Shown: piece after piece, positions 35,701 to 48,300 of the stretch
Layout of the letters: every line of letters starts with the position of its first letter
Position numbering within the stretch: position 1 is the first letter of the stretch
Source of the DNA: Hofstenia miamia
Taxonomy: Eukaryota; Xenacoelomorpha; Acoela
Length of the DNA: 64,000 nucleotides
Reading direction: 5' to 3'
Assembly: GCA_004352715.1 (NCBI GenBank)
Contig: SCFE01000015.1
Location: forward strand, 597,618-661,617
The notes under the pieces: generated by a model
The model's database searches: none
Seen by the model: only the letters and a program-made list of their open reading frames with translations
Told to the model about the DNA's origin: nothing
Made by a program: the position numbers and the translations under genes

Positions 35701-38674
35701 AAATCAGTCTAAACTGAATTTTTCAACAACAATAAATCAACAACGCAGTTGGATTAGCGGCACTTTTGGTTGTTTTAGGCAACTTTTTTGCCTTTACATT
35801 TAGGATGGGGATTAGATCGCAGTTTGAAAATAGTTTAAAACTCTTCTACTCATTTTCTGTACAAAAGTATATCATTTGAATTTTACTAAATGCTTAAATA
35901 AAGTTGGCTATTTGCACTCTCTACATAGACTGGCTATTTGTCTTTTCTAATACTAATGGGATAGATTGACACTTCCCTAATCTCTCAAATATTTATTCTT
36001 TCTTCACAAGGATTAAATTAACACCCGTAAAGATTAAAATTCAAAATGAAAGATTTATTATTTAGAATACAACTGTCGATTATGTGGCACTGGGTTTCAG
36101 AAAGAATCCACTAGAGATGCACATGAAGAAGGCTACTGCAGTCAAGCTGCTCGACAAGTCGAGGTATTGCTTCCATTCATACTATTATTGCAATTCTATG
36201 CATCTCTTACAAGTATATAACAATAGTGAACTTAAAGATGACTATTTAACTCTCATGAAAGTAGTTGTGATCAACAATTTTCATAATTCCCCTGAGAAAT
36301 GTTTTGAAGTATCAAACTTTAATATACGAAAATGCCTTGTGTATCACACACTTTAATCAGTGTATAGGAAAATGCACTCCTTATATATATATATATGTTG
36401 TTTTACATGTTTTGATAACATTGCATTGAAGAGGATTTGATAAAAATCTTTAATAAGGTTTTATAGTTTACGTAACTTACAGTTAGGTAAAAAAAGTTTT
36501 TTGAACAAAAGTAAGCTTACACAAAATAAAGTCGTCAGTTTTTAGCAGCAAATCGATTGATGACATCTTGAATTAAAGTGAACTATTTTCAATTTTGAGG
36601 AAAAGGGAACATTTTTCTTAAGTGCTCGAAGCTGCCCCCCTCCCTAAACGCGCCACTGCGCAGTATTACCAAATAAAAAATTACACATGTATACGTTGCA
36701 TGACGTAATAATATTTGAATATTTGGTAGACATCAGCATTCGCTCGCATATTTGCTTATAGTTAAGATAAACTTAATCTGATCGACATTTTTCTGAGTTT
36801 GGGCGGGCATGTCTTCTAATTGAACGACTTCAGTCCTACTGTCCGTAAAATTACTTTTTGCAAATATTTTTAGCTAGAATTGATATCAAACGATTGCTAG
36901 CTTTGTGCAAAATTGCTTTGATGTTTAAATAAATGTCATTATCTTTACGATTCGTAATCTTTTAGCACCATCCAGACTGCAACAATGCAACTATAAGTGA
37001 CAAATTTTAATAAAGAGTATTTGACGTGCACGCTTCTGAGGTGACAGAGGACTTCCCATTGAAAATAGTAATTTGTAGAAAATTGTTGAACGTTGGACTT
37101 AATGGAGAAAAAGTAAAGTCGTGTAGGCATGCATGTACGTATGTTAATTGGTGTTTGAACCAATACATGTTAAATATTCGAACAGAAATGAGACATGCAT
37201 TTTTTATGTAGCAAATGGCTTGTGTGATGTGTGATGTGATAATGTTTATGTGTTAAACTTCAATTTTCCCAAAGAGTGTGGGATCAATTACTTCGGGAAA
37301 TATTGAATCCATAAAATAAATGAAAAGAAATATAACATTCTTTTGAAGCAAAAAATAAGATGGTTCGAATGTGAATCAGTGATGGGTCGAGTAGTACTCG
37401 TACACGGGTACTACTCGAGTACATTAACTCAATAGTACTCGTTTGCAGAATTTCATACTCGTACCGAAATTCTGTCTAATTACAGACAAACATTAACAGG
37501 TTCCCAAAATTCGCATTGATACCATGGCTATGGCATGAGCGGAAACTGATAAATTCTCGCATTGTTCTATCAGTCCATATCAGTCGGTAATTGAGATTAG
37601 ACCTCCTGAAAATTGTGTGATTGGCAGTAAATAACGGTATTGTATAAAAATGATTGGCTCCAGTGCTCACGTGATCACGTTCACGTCCAACCGAAACATG
37701 TCTCTATTTGCAATTTGCACAAACCTAGCAGCAAAAGGATAGATACTCGTATTCGGCCTTTCTCCAAGTAACTACTCGATACTCGTACTCGCAAAAAAAG
37801 TACTCGGACCCAACACTGATGTAAACCAAGTTTCAGATAATTTTTAAATTTACTCACACTAGATTACAATCTGCAAACTTCCGACAATTGGTTTTTCATT
37901 CTAATACGACTGTACAAAATGCCAATATACCTTGTATTTTTCTGTTTCGTTTTTTTATATAAAGACTTAGGAGTCTATATGTATAATAATACTGAAAGAT
38001 TCGCTCCACAATAACGGTTTTAATCTGAAGTCCCAGTATCCTGAGTATCAGAAGATATCCTCTTATAATCATATTTTCAATTAACAGCTGTGTAGATGAA
38101 AATAGACGTTTCACAGTTTAAAAAAACCACTCTATACAAATCTATGACAATGTAAATTTCTTACAAAAGCAAATCTTAAACTTTTCATAACTAGCTTACT
38201 TTTTTTATTTAGTTACGAGCTCGTTTGAAGCCCTTTACCTGCGCCGACTGCGATGCTGGATTTACCATGAAGGACAATTATTTGATGCACCGGCAGAACT
38301 ACTGTCAACGTGGCAACAACAGGAAGCGGCATTCTCCCAATCTCGAAGAAGGACCCTTCATCAAGAAATTCGAGTGTTCCGTTTGTCCCGCTAAGTTTAA
38401 TATCGAGAAGAATTTCGAAGCTCACCAAGCGTATTACCATGATAACGGCAACAACGCCTTGGCCACTTCTCCATCAGATTCAGCAGTTAGGCTAATTTCC
38501 CCTCTCCGAAATTGCCGTGATGGTGCATTAATCACATGCCTCCTTTGCTCAGACACATTCTCTTCAAAAGAAGAATGTAGCAAACACTTGAGCGAGTTTC
38601 ACAGAATCTTAACTGCCACCTCAGACATATTGGCAGTGATCGTGAAAAGAATTGATAGCGAATCTTCTGAATAA
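29713..38674 (+). CDS. Friend-of-GATA-like zinc-finger protein (C-terminal exons)
   Basis: Four phase-compatible exons give 238 residues plus stop: 29713-29755, 34649-34762, 36066-36163 and 38213-38674. The first carries EEPVDLSVKK, a PxDLS CtBP-corepressor motif. The second (38 codons) shows no domain and is the least certain. The third and fourth encode two CCHC fingers, CRLC...HEEGYC and CADC...HRQNYC (C-x2-C-x12-H-x4-C), then two C2H2 fingers starting CSVC and CLLC. PxDLS plus CCHC fingers is the hallmark of FOG/ZFPM/U-shaped proteins, nuclear cofactors that bind GATA factors through CCHC fingers and recruit CtBP. Known FOGs have about nine fingers, so the N-terminal fingers and start codon are still missing upstream. 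The finger order after PxDLS differs from human FOG1. All acceptors are pyrimidine-TAG/CAG and the last two exons are well supported. AATAAA at 38799 marks the 3' end. Confidence 0.68.
29756..34648. other. putative large intron of the Fog-like gene
   Basis: Apart from the Penelope-like remnant (30480-31572) and AT tracts (30129, 31519, 32589, 33789) no feature is supported. A compositionally richer patch at 34140-34380 has a 47-codon frame from ATG 34174 and, in another frame, IPYECELC followed directly by a stop; neither splices sensibly into the gene. Confidence 0.45.
30480..31572 (-). pseudogene. Penelope-like retroelement remnant (RT + GIY-YIG)
   Basis: The minus-strand frame 31210-31572 encodes the RT core typical of Penelope-like elements. 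YRHVDDIFSIFKN carries the catalytic VDD, followed by a stretch ending KFTYETKENN, where the family reads IKFTxExE. Downstream, LDSELLRTKDK and a damaged EAIEKIFSILSNNGNP block match the connector between RT and endonuclease. Near 30660-30715, SYIEETRRPLQTRIKEH matches the GIY-YIG endonuclease motif (YIGETxRxLxxRxxEH). Stops and frameshifts interrupt the chain and an (AT)n run cuts the 5' side. It lies antisense in the putative intron of the Fog-like gene. Confidence 0.82.
35137..35515. mobile_element. 379-bp hAT MITE
   Basis: Starts CAGTGGTTCTTAA and ends GGTTGAAGACCACTG, the inverted CAGTGGT-type hAT terminus. The flanking octamers ATCTAAAC and GTCTAAAA match at 6 of 8 positions, consistent with an aged 8-bp target duplication. 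No coding capacity. Confidence 0.85.
37377..37818. mobile_element. 442-bp hAT MITE with ACTCG-rich ends
   Basis: The left end CAGTGATGGGTCGAGTAGTA and the right end, whose inverse reads CAGTGTTGGGTCCGAGTACT, are terminal inverted repeats. Flanks ATGTGAAT and ATGTAAAC match 6 of 8, as for hAT insertion. Both ends are packed with TACTCG words in direct and inverse orientation (subterminal repeats). It sits in the last intron of the Fog-like gene. Confidence 0.87.
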
Positions 38675-38798
38675 TCGTTGTCATTGAAAGCAACATGTGT
38701 ACTGCCATCTCTAAGACTTGAAATTTGTTCACGCTAATTGAACGAATCCACTTAATTATTTTTGTTCATTGACAATTATGTAAATTGAATTTCAGTAG

Positions 38799-38804
38799 AA
38801 TAAA
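38799..38804 (+). terminator. polyadenylation signal AATAAA
   Basis: Canonical AATAAA 125 nt after the stop of the Fog-like gene, followed by a TTTTCC/TTAG-rich stretch. Gives a short 3' UTR of about 140 nt. Confidence 0.65.
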
Positions 38805-41124
38805 TGTACTTTTCCAACCTTAGCGATAAAAGCTAGTGATTGTTGGAGGCTGATTATGCGTTAATTTCTTCACACCCTATTCAGACCATTTAGTAGTCCC
38901 TCAAGGCTAAAATACGTATTTGCATGAAACTGCACAGAGGAAAAGTTTGAAATTCATCATTTTCTTGATGATAACAACAAAATTAGTTGACGACACTGCT
39001 TCTTAAAAATTCCCATAGAGTAATTACCAAGTGATCTAGACTATAGACTGTTTCACATTATTATATGCTTTCTATTGTATTTTCATATTTAACTTCATGT
39101 AAACTGCGTTTAAAAATTTACTCTATATCAACAAGATCAACAAAAGTTTTTCACATTTTGTCGCCCACTGTCATCAATCAATTCTATTTATTTATTTTGA
39201 AACAGTGCTGAATATCGTCAAAATGACTCCAAGCCTATTAAGATATTTGAAATTTGGGGATATTGATGCATAAGTTGTTGAATGCGCTGACATTAATGAT
39301 GAAAATTTGTGTTAAAAATATTGCTGTATCTACTATTTTCGTAGAAAATTCCGCTTGTGTAAAATACAATTAAATTCTCCACATACCGAATTTTCATATA
39401 ATAAATTAATTCATGTGTTCAATAATTACCTACAATAATTTATATTCACATAGACAGGTCATTAAGTGTTAGAATAATTTATTCATACTTATTTGTAATA
39501 GTATATGAATAGATTTTTTAAAATTTATAATCTAATTTTATATCTTACTGAATAATATTGACATAGCAACACTAACAAAATCCTGAAAATTTAACGTATG
39601 CAAAATTGAAAAGATAAATTACATAATTATGTTCTCATTGCTACGGTTTAAATACTGATGAACGCGACGATTGTTTAGGGACAGGAAATGATGATTGTCT
39701 CGTTCAGTTTATACTGTAAATGCTTTGACTCTATTTCCCTTGTTACGTTCAAAAGCAGTTGACAGCTGATCCTCCCTCATTAAATTAAAAGTGTATCTTT
39801 ATGAGTGTTTAACCCTTTGAGTAAAAAATGAACAATATTGTGTTAACTACAATGTAAAATAGGAAAAAAACGTTTCTGTATGTAGCAGCAAAAAGCATAT
39901 CATGAACTGAAAAAAACTTGATCTTATTTTGTTTTAAATTGTGCAAATACCCTTTCTGTTACAAAATTACTCAAAAACTTTCAATAATGACTGAAAATAT
40001 AAATACTGCTTTGTCTCTTCCAAAAAATGATTTTTTCTAATTGTTAGTAGCAAAGATAATAAAATTCTTGGATGCTATATTAACAAGACTCCCAACAGCA
40101 CAGCTGTTACAGCAACCAAATGCTGTTTAAAACAGCTAATAAAATTCCCGCATATTGGCCCTATTATATATGTTGTTCACACTCTATCAATCCTTCCAAC
40201 AGCCCATCCAAAACAGTCAGATTTCAGACCAGTGTTGAAATCATTGATAAAGATAATTGCAGCCCAAGTTCATCAACAAACCTCATTGATAGAGGGTGTT
40301 TTAACGTATCAATTATATTTTACATTTGGAGACTCATGAATATTTATTTGTTATTGTGAGTCACTTCAAAATTTGTTGCGTGGTGTGCGCATTTATAACT
40401 TTTAATTTCTTGCTCTTCATCAACTTCTAGAAAGGATGATCAACTTTTCATTTGATATTACATCATTAGATGTAGTCATACAATCAGGCGACTTGTTGCC
40501 ATTTTTATTACTGCTTTTATATATGTTTGTATTTGTTTTTTGTGTTATATGTTTTGTAGATATGTTATCAATTTTAAAATTCTCCTTGAAGTTGCTGTTT
40601 AGTTTTAGTAATTTCTTTCAATGTACATTGCCTTTCTTTTAACGCTGTTTAAAAACAATGTCATTGTCGTCTATACAGTGTCAAATGCAAGAGGGGACAT
40701 GGTGCAATCACCCCTCCTCAAATTTTCAAACCTGATTTTGATTAGTTAAATAAAAAATGTTTGGCAAAAAAATTAAACTATTTAAAAAATTTTTTTTTTT
40801 AATTTTATAACTTTATATGCAATATTCATTTAATCCATAAAGATATTTTACAAAATTAACATTACAAAGTAGAATATTTAAGAATCACCAAATATAAAAT
40901 TGTTTTTTTAAAAGAACGAAAATCAATACATATAAAATTAACATTACAATGGTTATTTTTTGGGAGATCGATACTGAAAAATGTGTACAATGGTTGAGAT
41001 GTTGAGGATAACACTATTTAATGAGGTTGTGTGCCAGATGTCAACAGATTAGTCATGAATTGCTTGAACCCTAACCATCATATCTTGATAATAGAAGTGT
41101 AGCACTTCCCCGCTGTAAAATTAC
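38805..41124. other. non-coding; one weak exon-like segment
   Basis: A possible exon (about 40203-40290, after TTCCAACAG) encodes SKTVRFQTSVEIIDKDN and is open, but it has no partner. Nothing else supported. Confidence 0.4.
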
Positions 41125-41433
41125 TTACAATTGTTGGAAAAAATATGTAGAAATCGTATTCAGATCGCAAGAGGCTCTTCTGGCAGAAAACATAAAACCC
41201 ATCTTGGAGAACACTTTGATATCGATTGGTGACCATCCTCTTAGAGCTTTAACTGATTCTGGTATGAAGGATATACAAGCAGCTGAACATGATTCTGCGT
41301 ATTTAGTAAGCTTTCGGTTGTCTGAAACTTCGAAAGCATGACCAGCATTAGTATCCGCAAGAGAAATAATCGAAGGCTGCAGTGAATTAATTACGTCTAG
41401 AGCGGCTGGTCGGCCAGAAGACGAGCATGGCAT
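41125..41433 (-). pseudogene. retroelement-associated nuclease-like fragment
   Basis: A 102-codon frame reading GRPAALDVINSLQPS, then NAGHAFEVSDNRKLTKYAESC and ISFIPESVKALRGWS. It resembles the C-terminal block found after reverse transcriptases in many invertebrate genomes (pattern ALDVTV-x-PLQ ... RK-x-KY-xxx-C-xx-x-G-x-x-F-x-P-x-x-VESLGGW), thought to be a PD-(D/E)xK-type fold. Only this block is present, with no RT around it. It may be a truncated element or a domesticated stub; no splice context was found. Confidence 0.45.
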
Positions 41434-43394
41434 TTTAGTCTATTTTTAAATATTTTCACATTATCAAGGTAAAAAAACTCAGTTTACACCCCTGCTCCTA
41501 TCCATGCAATGTCGGAGCCTATCGACGAAGTTTTATCGAACTGTTAACAGCAATAGGATTGATGTTTCATGTTAACAGCTTTTTTACCTGTTAACAACAA
41601 AATGAAAAGCCTTTTATATTAAAAAATTCGGGTAAAATTGAAATAATTATAATAAAAATATTTCATGAAAATTCGACATCTTACTACATTATCTGAATAT
41701 TTCAACTAGACGGATCCGACAGCACGTCCAGCATCAGTGTGGATAAAGTTAACTCCATTAAGCAATGCATAAGTTTAATGAAGACAAATTCTCATGACTT
41801 CTTCAGATTGCAGATTAATGATATATGCTTGCTCATGTGGCTCATGGCCTAATATTACCTCTAGGAATTTCTTTGTGATTCCTCAAAATTTATTTAGATC
41901 ATATACTTAGTGAATTTACATTTTAGGTAGCTTTCTAAGAATTAGATTAAAAATTTCAAAGAAAAATAACGATGAACAGTTCCGAACTTTTCTTTGATCA
42001 ATATTCTTATCGAGTAAGAAATCGTCAGTTTTGTTAAATCGTTTTTTACCAACTAAGAAACTTAATGACATGCTCTATGATAAGCATATTCAAAACACAC
42101 TCACTATTTTTAGGACACTACGAAGTGATTTGACAACACCGTTTTGTTTTTGTAACATGCTTTTTACGTTGGTTATTTAATATTATTTCTAACTTGTAAA
42201 CAAATAAATAAATAATGTTATGTTCTGAGAATGGATATTTTTAAGAATAATTTTAGGTTTATTGTTTTAATGAAAGAGTGAACATAACAACACAGATGAA
42301 AATTCAACAAACTCGAACATAAAAAATATTCTTCATACAATAGTAGTAAATATTGACAGAATTCAACAGCAAAATATATCTATGTATTTCTCTATAGAAC
42401 GTTATTGAGCTGATATAATTAGTTAAAGTCGATTAAGAAACTGAAGCCATATCTAAGATCATGTTGAGGAAAATTGAATATAATTTAAATAATTATTTCA
42501 AAAATTCCACATTCTTTTCTTATTCAGAAAGCCTTAGGAATTTACCATTACAATCGATAACATAAAATTAACGTGGGAAAATGTGTTAGCTCCATATAAT
42601 GCAATTTCCATCACACATGACTTTTTTACTTAGGTCAACAACAACAAAAATGCATCTAAACCGACAAAGTTTCCATAGTCTAAGACTTTAGGCAAAATGT
42701 TATCAAAAAATGCTACACAGAGACTTTTATTTCATCAGGCTTATGTAGAGGTAATTTTGAGTTGCTGAAATCAGCCCATTCACCAAATCAATGTTTTGAT
42801 AATGAGGCTGAGATAGAAGGCCGATTAGATCTTTAAATTTTCGAGAAATATATTCATGTACTATGTATATACGACGTGTACCTCAAAAAAAACGTTAACT
42901 GATGATGTCTCTTTTACCACACAAAATTCAATATGATCTGTAATGTTCGGAATTTAGTAGCTGCACGAAGAAATCATTGTAATAATAAAGTCTATGGATT
43001 TGCAATTATGCTCGTATTTCTATTATTGTATTTGGGAATTTAAATAAAACTTGTCTAAATAATCACATTATCTATTTAATCAAATTTCAAATTCACTTTT
43101 TGAATCCCCCTTCTCTCCCTGAAATATTCATTTTTTATCTCATTAATAAGAAATATGAAAAGACATATATGAAGATTTTAACAGCGATCATATTCTATGT
43201 ATTAGAATTGCAATATCCTCATTTAACTTCATATGTATAAAGAAATTTCATCACGGTTTACATTGTGGCTTTTAAGTTTGTAAAGTTATTTAGTTCTCAG
43301 TCTTGATTCGATTGTCTTTTAATAGTCTGCCTATTCCCTACTCAGGTATTTCATCAATTTAAGTAAAATACACTTTATTACCTTATATATATAT
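41434..43394. other. non-coding
   Basis: No exon, RNA gene or element recognised. Confidence 0.45.
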
Positions 43395-44400
43395 ACCCCT
43401 CTGGTCAAAAAGTAAGTTTCCGTTTCCAAGTAGCAAACAATAAATGATCCAATAAAGTTAATATTAATACAAAAGCAGCTATAAACTATTCGACATAATC
43501 ACCATTGAGTTCCACGCATTTCTCCCAGCGCCGCACCAGGGGGACAAATCAATGCGATATTTCCTGACTTGAAATTTGCCGAAGTGAAACATTAAGTGCA
43601 TTGTTGATTTCTTCAATTGTCGAAAACGACTGACCGTGTATCGACTCCTTGATTTTGGGGAACAGAAAGAAGTCGCAGGGAGCAAAGTCAAGACAATACG
43701 GTGGATGAGGCAAGATGTCCCACTCTTATCGATTCAAGTAATCTTGCACAATTAGGCATCAATGTGCTGGAGCATTGTCGTGATGGGAAACAATGCGTTT
43801 ATTTTTGCAATTTCTCACCAAACTAGGACGAAATCATCGAACGAGCACATCTTTGTAATATTCACCATTGACATATTGTCCAGTTGGAACAGCAGTGTTG
43901 AGCAGAATACCACGTTTGTCAAAAAAGACAATGTGCATAACCTTTGTTGATGGTTGTTTTTGCATGGCTTTCTTAGGTCTGGATGCACCAACATCGCTTT
44001 ACTCTGTTGACTGTTGCTTCAGAAGAGGATCCCAACTGTAAACCCACGTTTCGTAACAATCTGACTAAAAAACATTGATCTGCCCGATAGTGCTGCCAAT
44101 TGGTTCGGCAGAGTTAGATACGCATCTGCTTTTATTCGTCGGACAACAAGTGTGGTACCCACTTTGCATATTTCCTTGATTTGTGCAATATCTTGTTTTG
44201 CCAGCTCATCAATTCTGCATCGATTGTCTTCCTCCAAAAGTTGTTGTGTTCTGGTCATGTTGGCATCTGCTGTTGCTTCGATTGGCCGCCCACCCCGCTG
44301 TTCATCATGCAATATTCCTCCTACAATTTCTCTGACCCATTTTTCTTACTGTTTGGCCAGATGGCGTATTCTCTCCCATGACGTTCCATAGCTGTTGATG
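43395..44400 (-). pseudogene. second dead mariner-like element
   Basis: The right boundary begins ACCCCTCTGGTCAAAAAGTA, a mariner-type terminus, next to a TATATATA run. On the minus strand the open block 44019-44312 contains HDEQRGGRPIEATADANMTR and LLEEDNRCRIDELAKQ, the second helix-turn-helix region. Further on come VSHHDNAPAH (catalytic aspartate block, about 43763-43792) and HPPYCLDFAPCDFFLFPKIK (third aspartate block, about 43665-43725), followed by a damaged GDYFEG end near 43485. Stops and frameshifts separate the blocks. It differs clearly from the 17-kb mariner, so they are two families or old copies. Confidence 0.85.
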
Positions 44401-45378
44401 AATATTGTCGTATCACAATGTTAGTTATAAAAGAATTTGGTTATGACGCGAGTATCATATTTTGAATCATTGCTTTTACTTCCAGATATTTGGAAAGTAA
44501 AAAATTCAATCTAAAATTTTGAATGCATGTAATTAAATATATTTCTGTCAATCAATCAAAAATCTCATTAACTTTCAAAATATAAAATAACTGCAAGTAT
44601 GCATTTAAGCATGCAGGCACACATGTACACCGAAACTTACTTATTGACTTAACCACGTACTTATAATGAACGTGGGAAATTTTGAAGTACCATTTGAAAA
44701 CTGAATTATAGATTTTTTATGAACGAATGGAATCTTAAATTTTCATGAAAATTTTTTGTGTGTTCATCTTTGATCTGTAGCAACACCTCTCATATCATTC
44801 CTTTAAATATCCATTCCCCATGCACATGATTGTGTATTATCTACCCTCCTACAACATTTCAGAAAAATGGGAAAATGAACTTTGAGGAAATTGTATTTTT
44901 TCTTTATTTAAGATCACTTCACTGTTTTGTTCTACTGGTTGGCGTTGTAAGGTGAAGAAACAAGTCCTATGAATTATTCTAAGCAAACTGAATTGGTTAA
45001 CCTAATAATATTCATTTTTGCACTAAATGAACTTTTTGAAGGCAAAAACGACGATTATACATGTAAATCAAAAATATCTCTAAGTGAAATGTGGCATTAT
45101 TTTAATTTGATAATTTTCTGGTAGATGAATGTGCCAATGAAGCTCAATTTTCTTACTAGTGCCATCCCTGCAAATTAATAATCGTTAAGGTATTTTAAAT
45201 ATACATAAAGGAGAAATTACACGTAATAAATAATAAATAATAAAAAAAATTTAACTTCAATGAATATTGAATGTTTTGGCTAAACTACAATAACGAATTT
45301 TCATTGAAATCTATAATCGATGTACATGTATATAATTTATCATCTTTTGTAAGAAGATTATTTACTAAAATAAAAAGA
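44401..45378. other. non-coding; 3' flank of the ANKAR gene
   Basis: No gene. No AATAAA on the minus strand was found within 200 bp of the ANKAR stop, so its 3' UTR length is unknown. Confidence 0.5.
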
Positions 45379-48300
45379 TTAGAAGCTATCAGCAATAGTA
45401 ACAGTCTTTCGCGAAGCAGTTGTCGGTCTCATACTTTGTGATGTCGATTGACGAGTTTTTGAAGAAATGGCAGAATTGATGCTAGACCTTTGCCCACTAC
45501 TACTTCTGGTACTTCTAGCTGATTTGCTTCGTTCCTTTATTGGTGGACCTCCCATGCACTCAAGAGAATGCATTGGACAGCCAATAATAAGTTCGCAGTC
45601 AAAGTTCTTTACAAACGCTTTCGATATTTTCGAGTCTTCTGTTAGGTTTGATTGCATTAGATGGTACAATTGGGGTTGAGCTCTGCAGGTGGTTGTAATA
45701 ACTCTTGCAGCTAAGGAGTTGTACGAAAGATATCCTAAAGCGATTGCAGAAGCCTTTCGCACTTCAATATTGCTTGACCTAAACAGGAAATACACAAACA
45801 TAGATTTCAACATAATCAGGATTTTGATAATATCAAAAAATTAATAATCACATGTAATTAAAATCTCACAGTGACTTCGACTGTTTCAATAGATTGATTT
45901 ATCCTCTTAATTTTCAAAGAAAAATTATAAACTTTAGTACTATTGTAACCTATTAAGAGAAAAGAGAAAAATTTATTTGGAGAAATTTTTTTACAAAGCA
46001 TGTAAAACTCAATTATCCAAGACATCCTAAATCTTATACTTTTAAGACCCGATCCCACTCCGATACCCATTGGTAGCCAGGCTTGTTTGACGACACTGAT
46101 GAGAATTTTAGCATGTATTCTTCAATCACATTTCAACTACATTTTTTGAATAAACCACCAGTTCTACTGAATTGGTCTTGAAGACAGAGCTGAATAATAT
46201 CATTGCAATCATTGTGTGACATGAAACATTAAGTATCTTTATTTTGATCAACAGGATCAATATTCGTTGTAGAAACATGGTCATACAAATATTGTGGGTC
46301 CTATGTAAAAATACAATCACTGTTTTTCTAAAGTAGTTATTGTAAGCACGACTAAAAAAATTAGTTTTACATTTTGCTATGTTTGAACAATTATTAGGCT
46401 TTAATTAGGAAAAATAATATCAGACTAAATGTGATTTTTGGAAAAGTTTCATTTGAACATTGTATTTGATACCAATCTTCTTAGAGTTAGCTCAAAGACA
46501 TTAAAGTTAATTCTACTCCAAATTACCTCATATTTTTAATGCATTTCTCCACACATCCGCTTGTGACAAAAGTGTCAGGTATGCCGATTCTAGTATGACA
46601 CAAACTTGCAATGAAGTTTGCGGTCCAGATCTTGCATTCTTCATTGGAGGATGTAAGTCCATCAGTAATGATGGTAACTGACCTTGTTGTTAGATCAACC
46701 TGATCTGCTCCAATGATAATGGGTGCCAAAATCATCGACATAAAAGCAGCTCTTGACTGTATTACATCATCTGTATGTTGCAAAAATTCTTCAAAATATC
46801 TATAAATATACTTAGGTAAAAAATTGTTTAGCAAATAATATACTCTAGGATCTTTTAATTTCTTTTTAGTCAAAAACAATTGGGTANNNNNNNNNNNNNN
46901 NNAACATAAAGTTTAATCATTAAGTATTAATTCCAAATCTTCCTTCAAAAGTGAAAAGCTGTGTAAAAAAATTTTTAAGCATTCTAAAATGTATTCCAAT
47001 GATTGGTGCAGTACTATGCATAATATCATTGTTATAAAATGAAATTGGACCAATTTCTTATTGTAAATGTAAACAACCTTCTGTAGACTTTGACTATTAC
47101 ATTTCCTATAAAACAAATGGAAGGTAAATCATCATTTCAATGGCCTGCAAAAAATTAGTTGATTTCAAAAAATGTAATAGGGTTTTGAATTTCCGAGTAA
47201 ATAGTTTATATATATATAAATATATATATATATTTATATATATATATATACCACTGTAATTCCATAATCAATATTTTTTAAATGCCCGCAGCGTCAATAA
47301 TTATAAAGTATTAAGAACTTATTTTGTATTGTATGTTGCCTCATTTTTGAATGTTTGAATGTTTAGTTTTTATACATTTTAATGAATCATTAATGGTGGC
47401 CAGCGGACGACGTGTTGTTTTTGTCTCATCTTTGTTTTTTGAAATTTAATCAGAAGCTATTGACTAAATTTTTATAAAGAAAATTTGTCTTAGCAATATT
47501 TTGGGCTCTTAATATGTAAAACAGGCTGAATTATATAAAAATCAAGCTGTTGTGTTGTTAGATCAACCTGATCTGCTCCAATGATAATGGGTGCCAAAAT
47601 CATCGACATAAAAGCAGCTCTTGACTGTGCAAAGTCCCCCGTCAGGTTTCCAAATTTGATTTTGACTGGATAAATCAAAAAAAATTTCGTAAAAAATTGA
47701 AAAATTTAAAATCTAGGAACGTGAAATGCAATTTAGGTTCTATTTTCTCAATATTTTCAAAAATTTTCGCGCGGCTTCGCCCCGCATTGGGTAATGACGA
47801 TGATGTCCCCCGTAAGAAAATACTACGTACGCCCCTCATCAAAAATGGTTAATTTTTATTAAATTAGAATCTTGTAAGACATTAAGTGAAATATTATATA
47901 TCTAAGACTTTGAAAAAAGACATTCAAATTTTTTAACATAAAGTTTAATCATTAAGTATTAATTCCAAATCTTCCTTCAAAAGTGAAAAGCTGTGTAAAA
48001 AAATTTTTAAGCATTCTAAAATGTATTCCAATGATTGGTGCAGTACTATGCATAATATCATTGTTATAAAATGAAATTGGACCAATTTCTTATTGTAAAT
48101 GTAAACAACCTTCTGTAGACTTTGACTATTACATTTCCTATAAAACAAATGGAAGGTAAATCATCATTTCAATGGCCTGCAAAAAATTAGTTGATTTCAA
48201 AAAATGTAATAGGGTTTTGAATTTCCGAGTAAATAGTTTATATATATATAAATATATATATATTTATATATATATATATACCACTGTAATTCCATAATCA

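Noticed and set aside
40203-40290. Possible exon with SKTVRFQTSVEIIDKDN
   Set aside because: A single weak segment without a partner exon; the donor is poor.
47490-47678. Extra ANKAR exon encoding QSRAAFMSMILAP
   Set aside because: It is a 76-bp copied fragment of the 46527-46799 exon without its splice sites.
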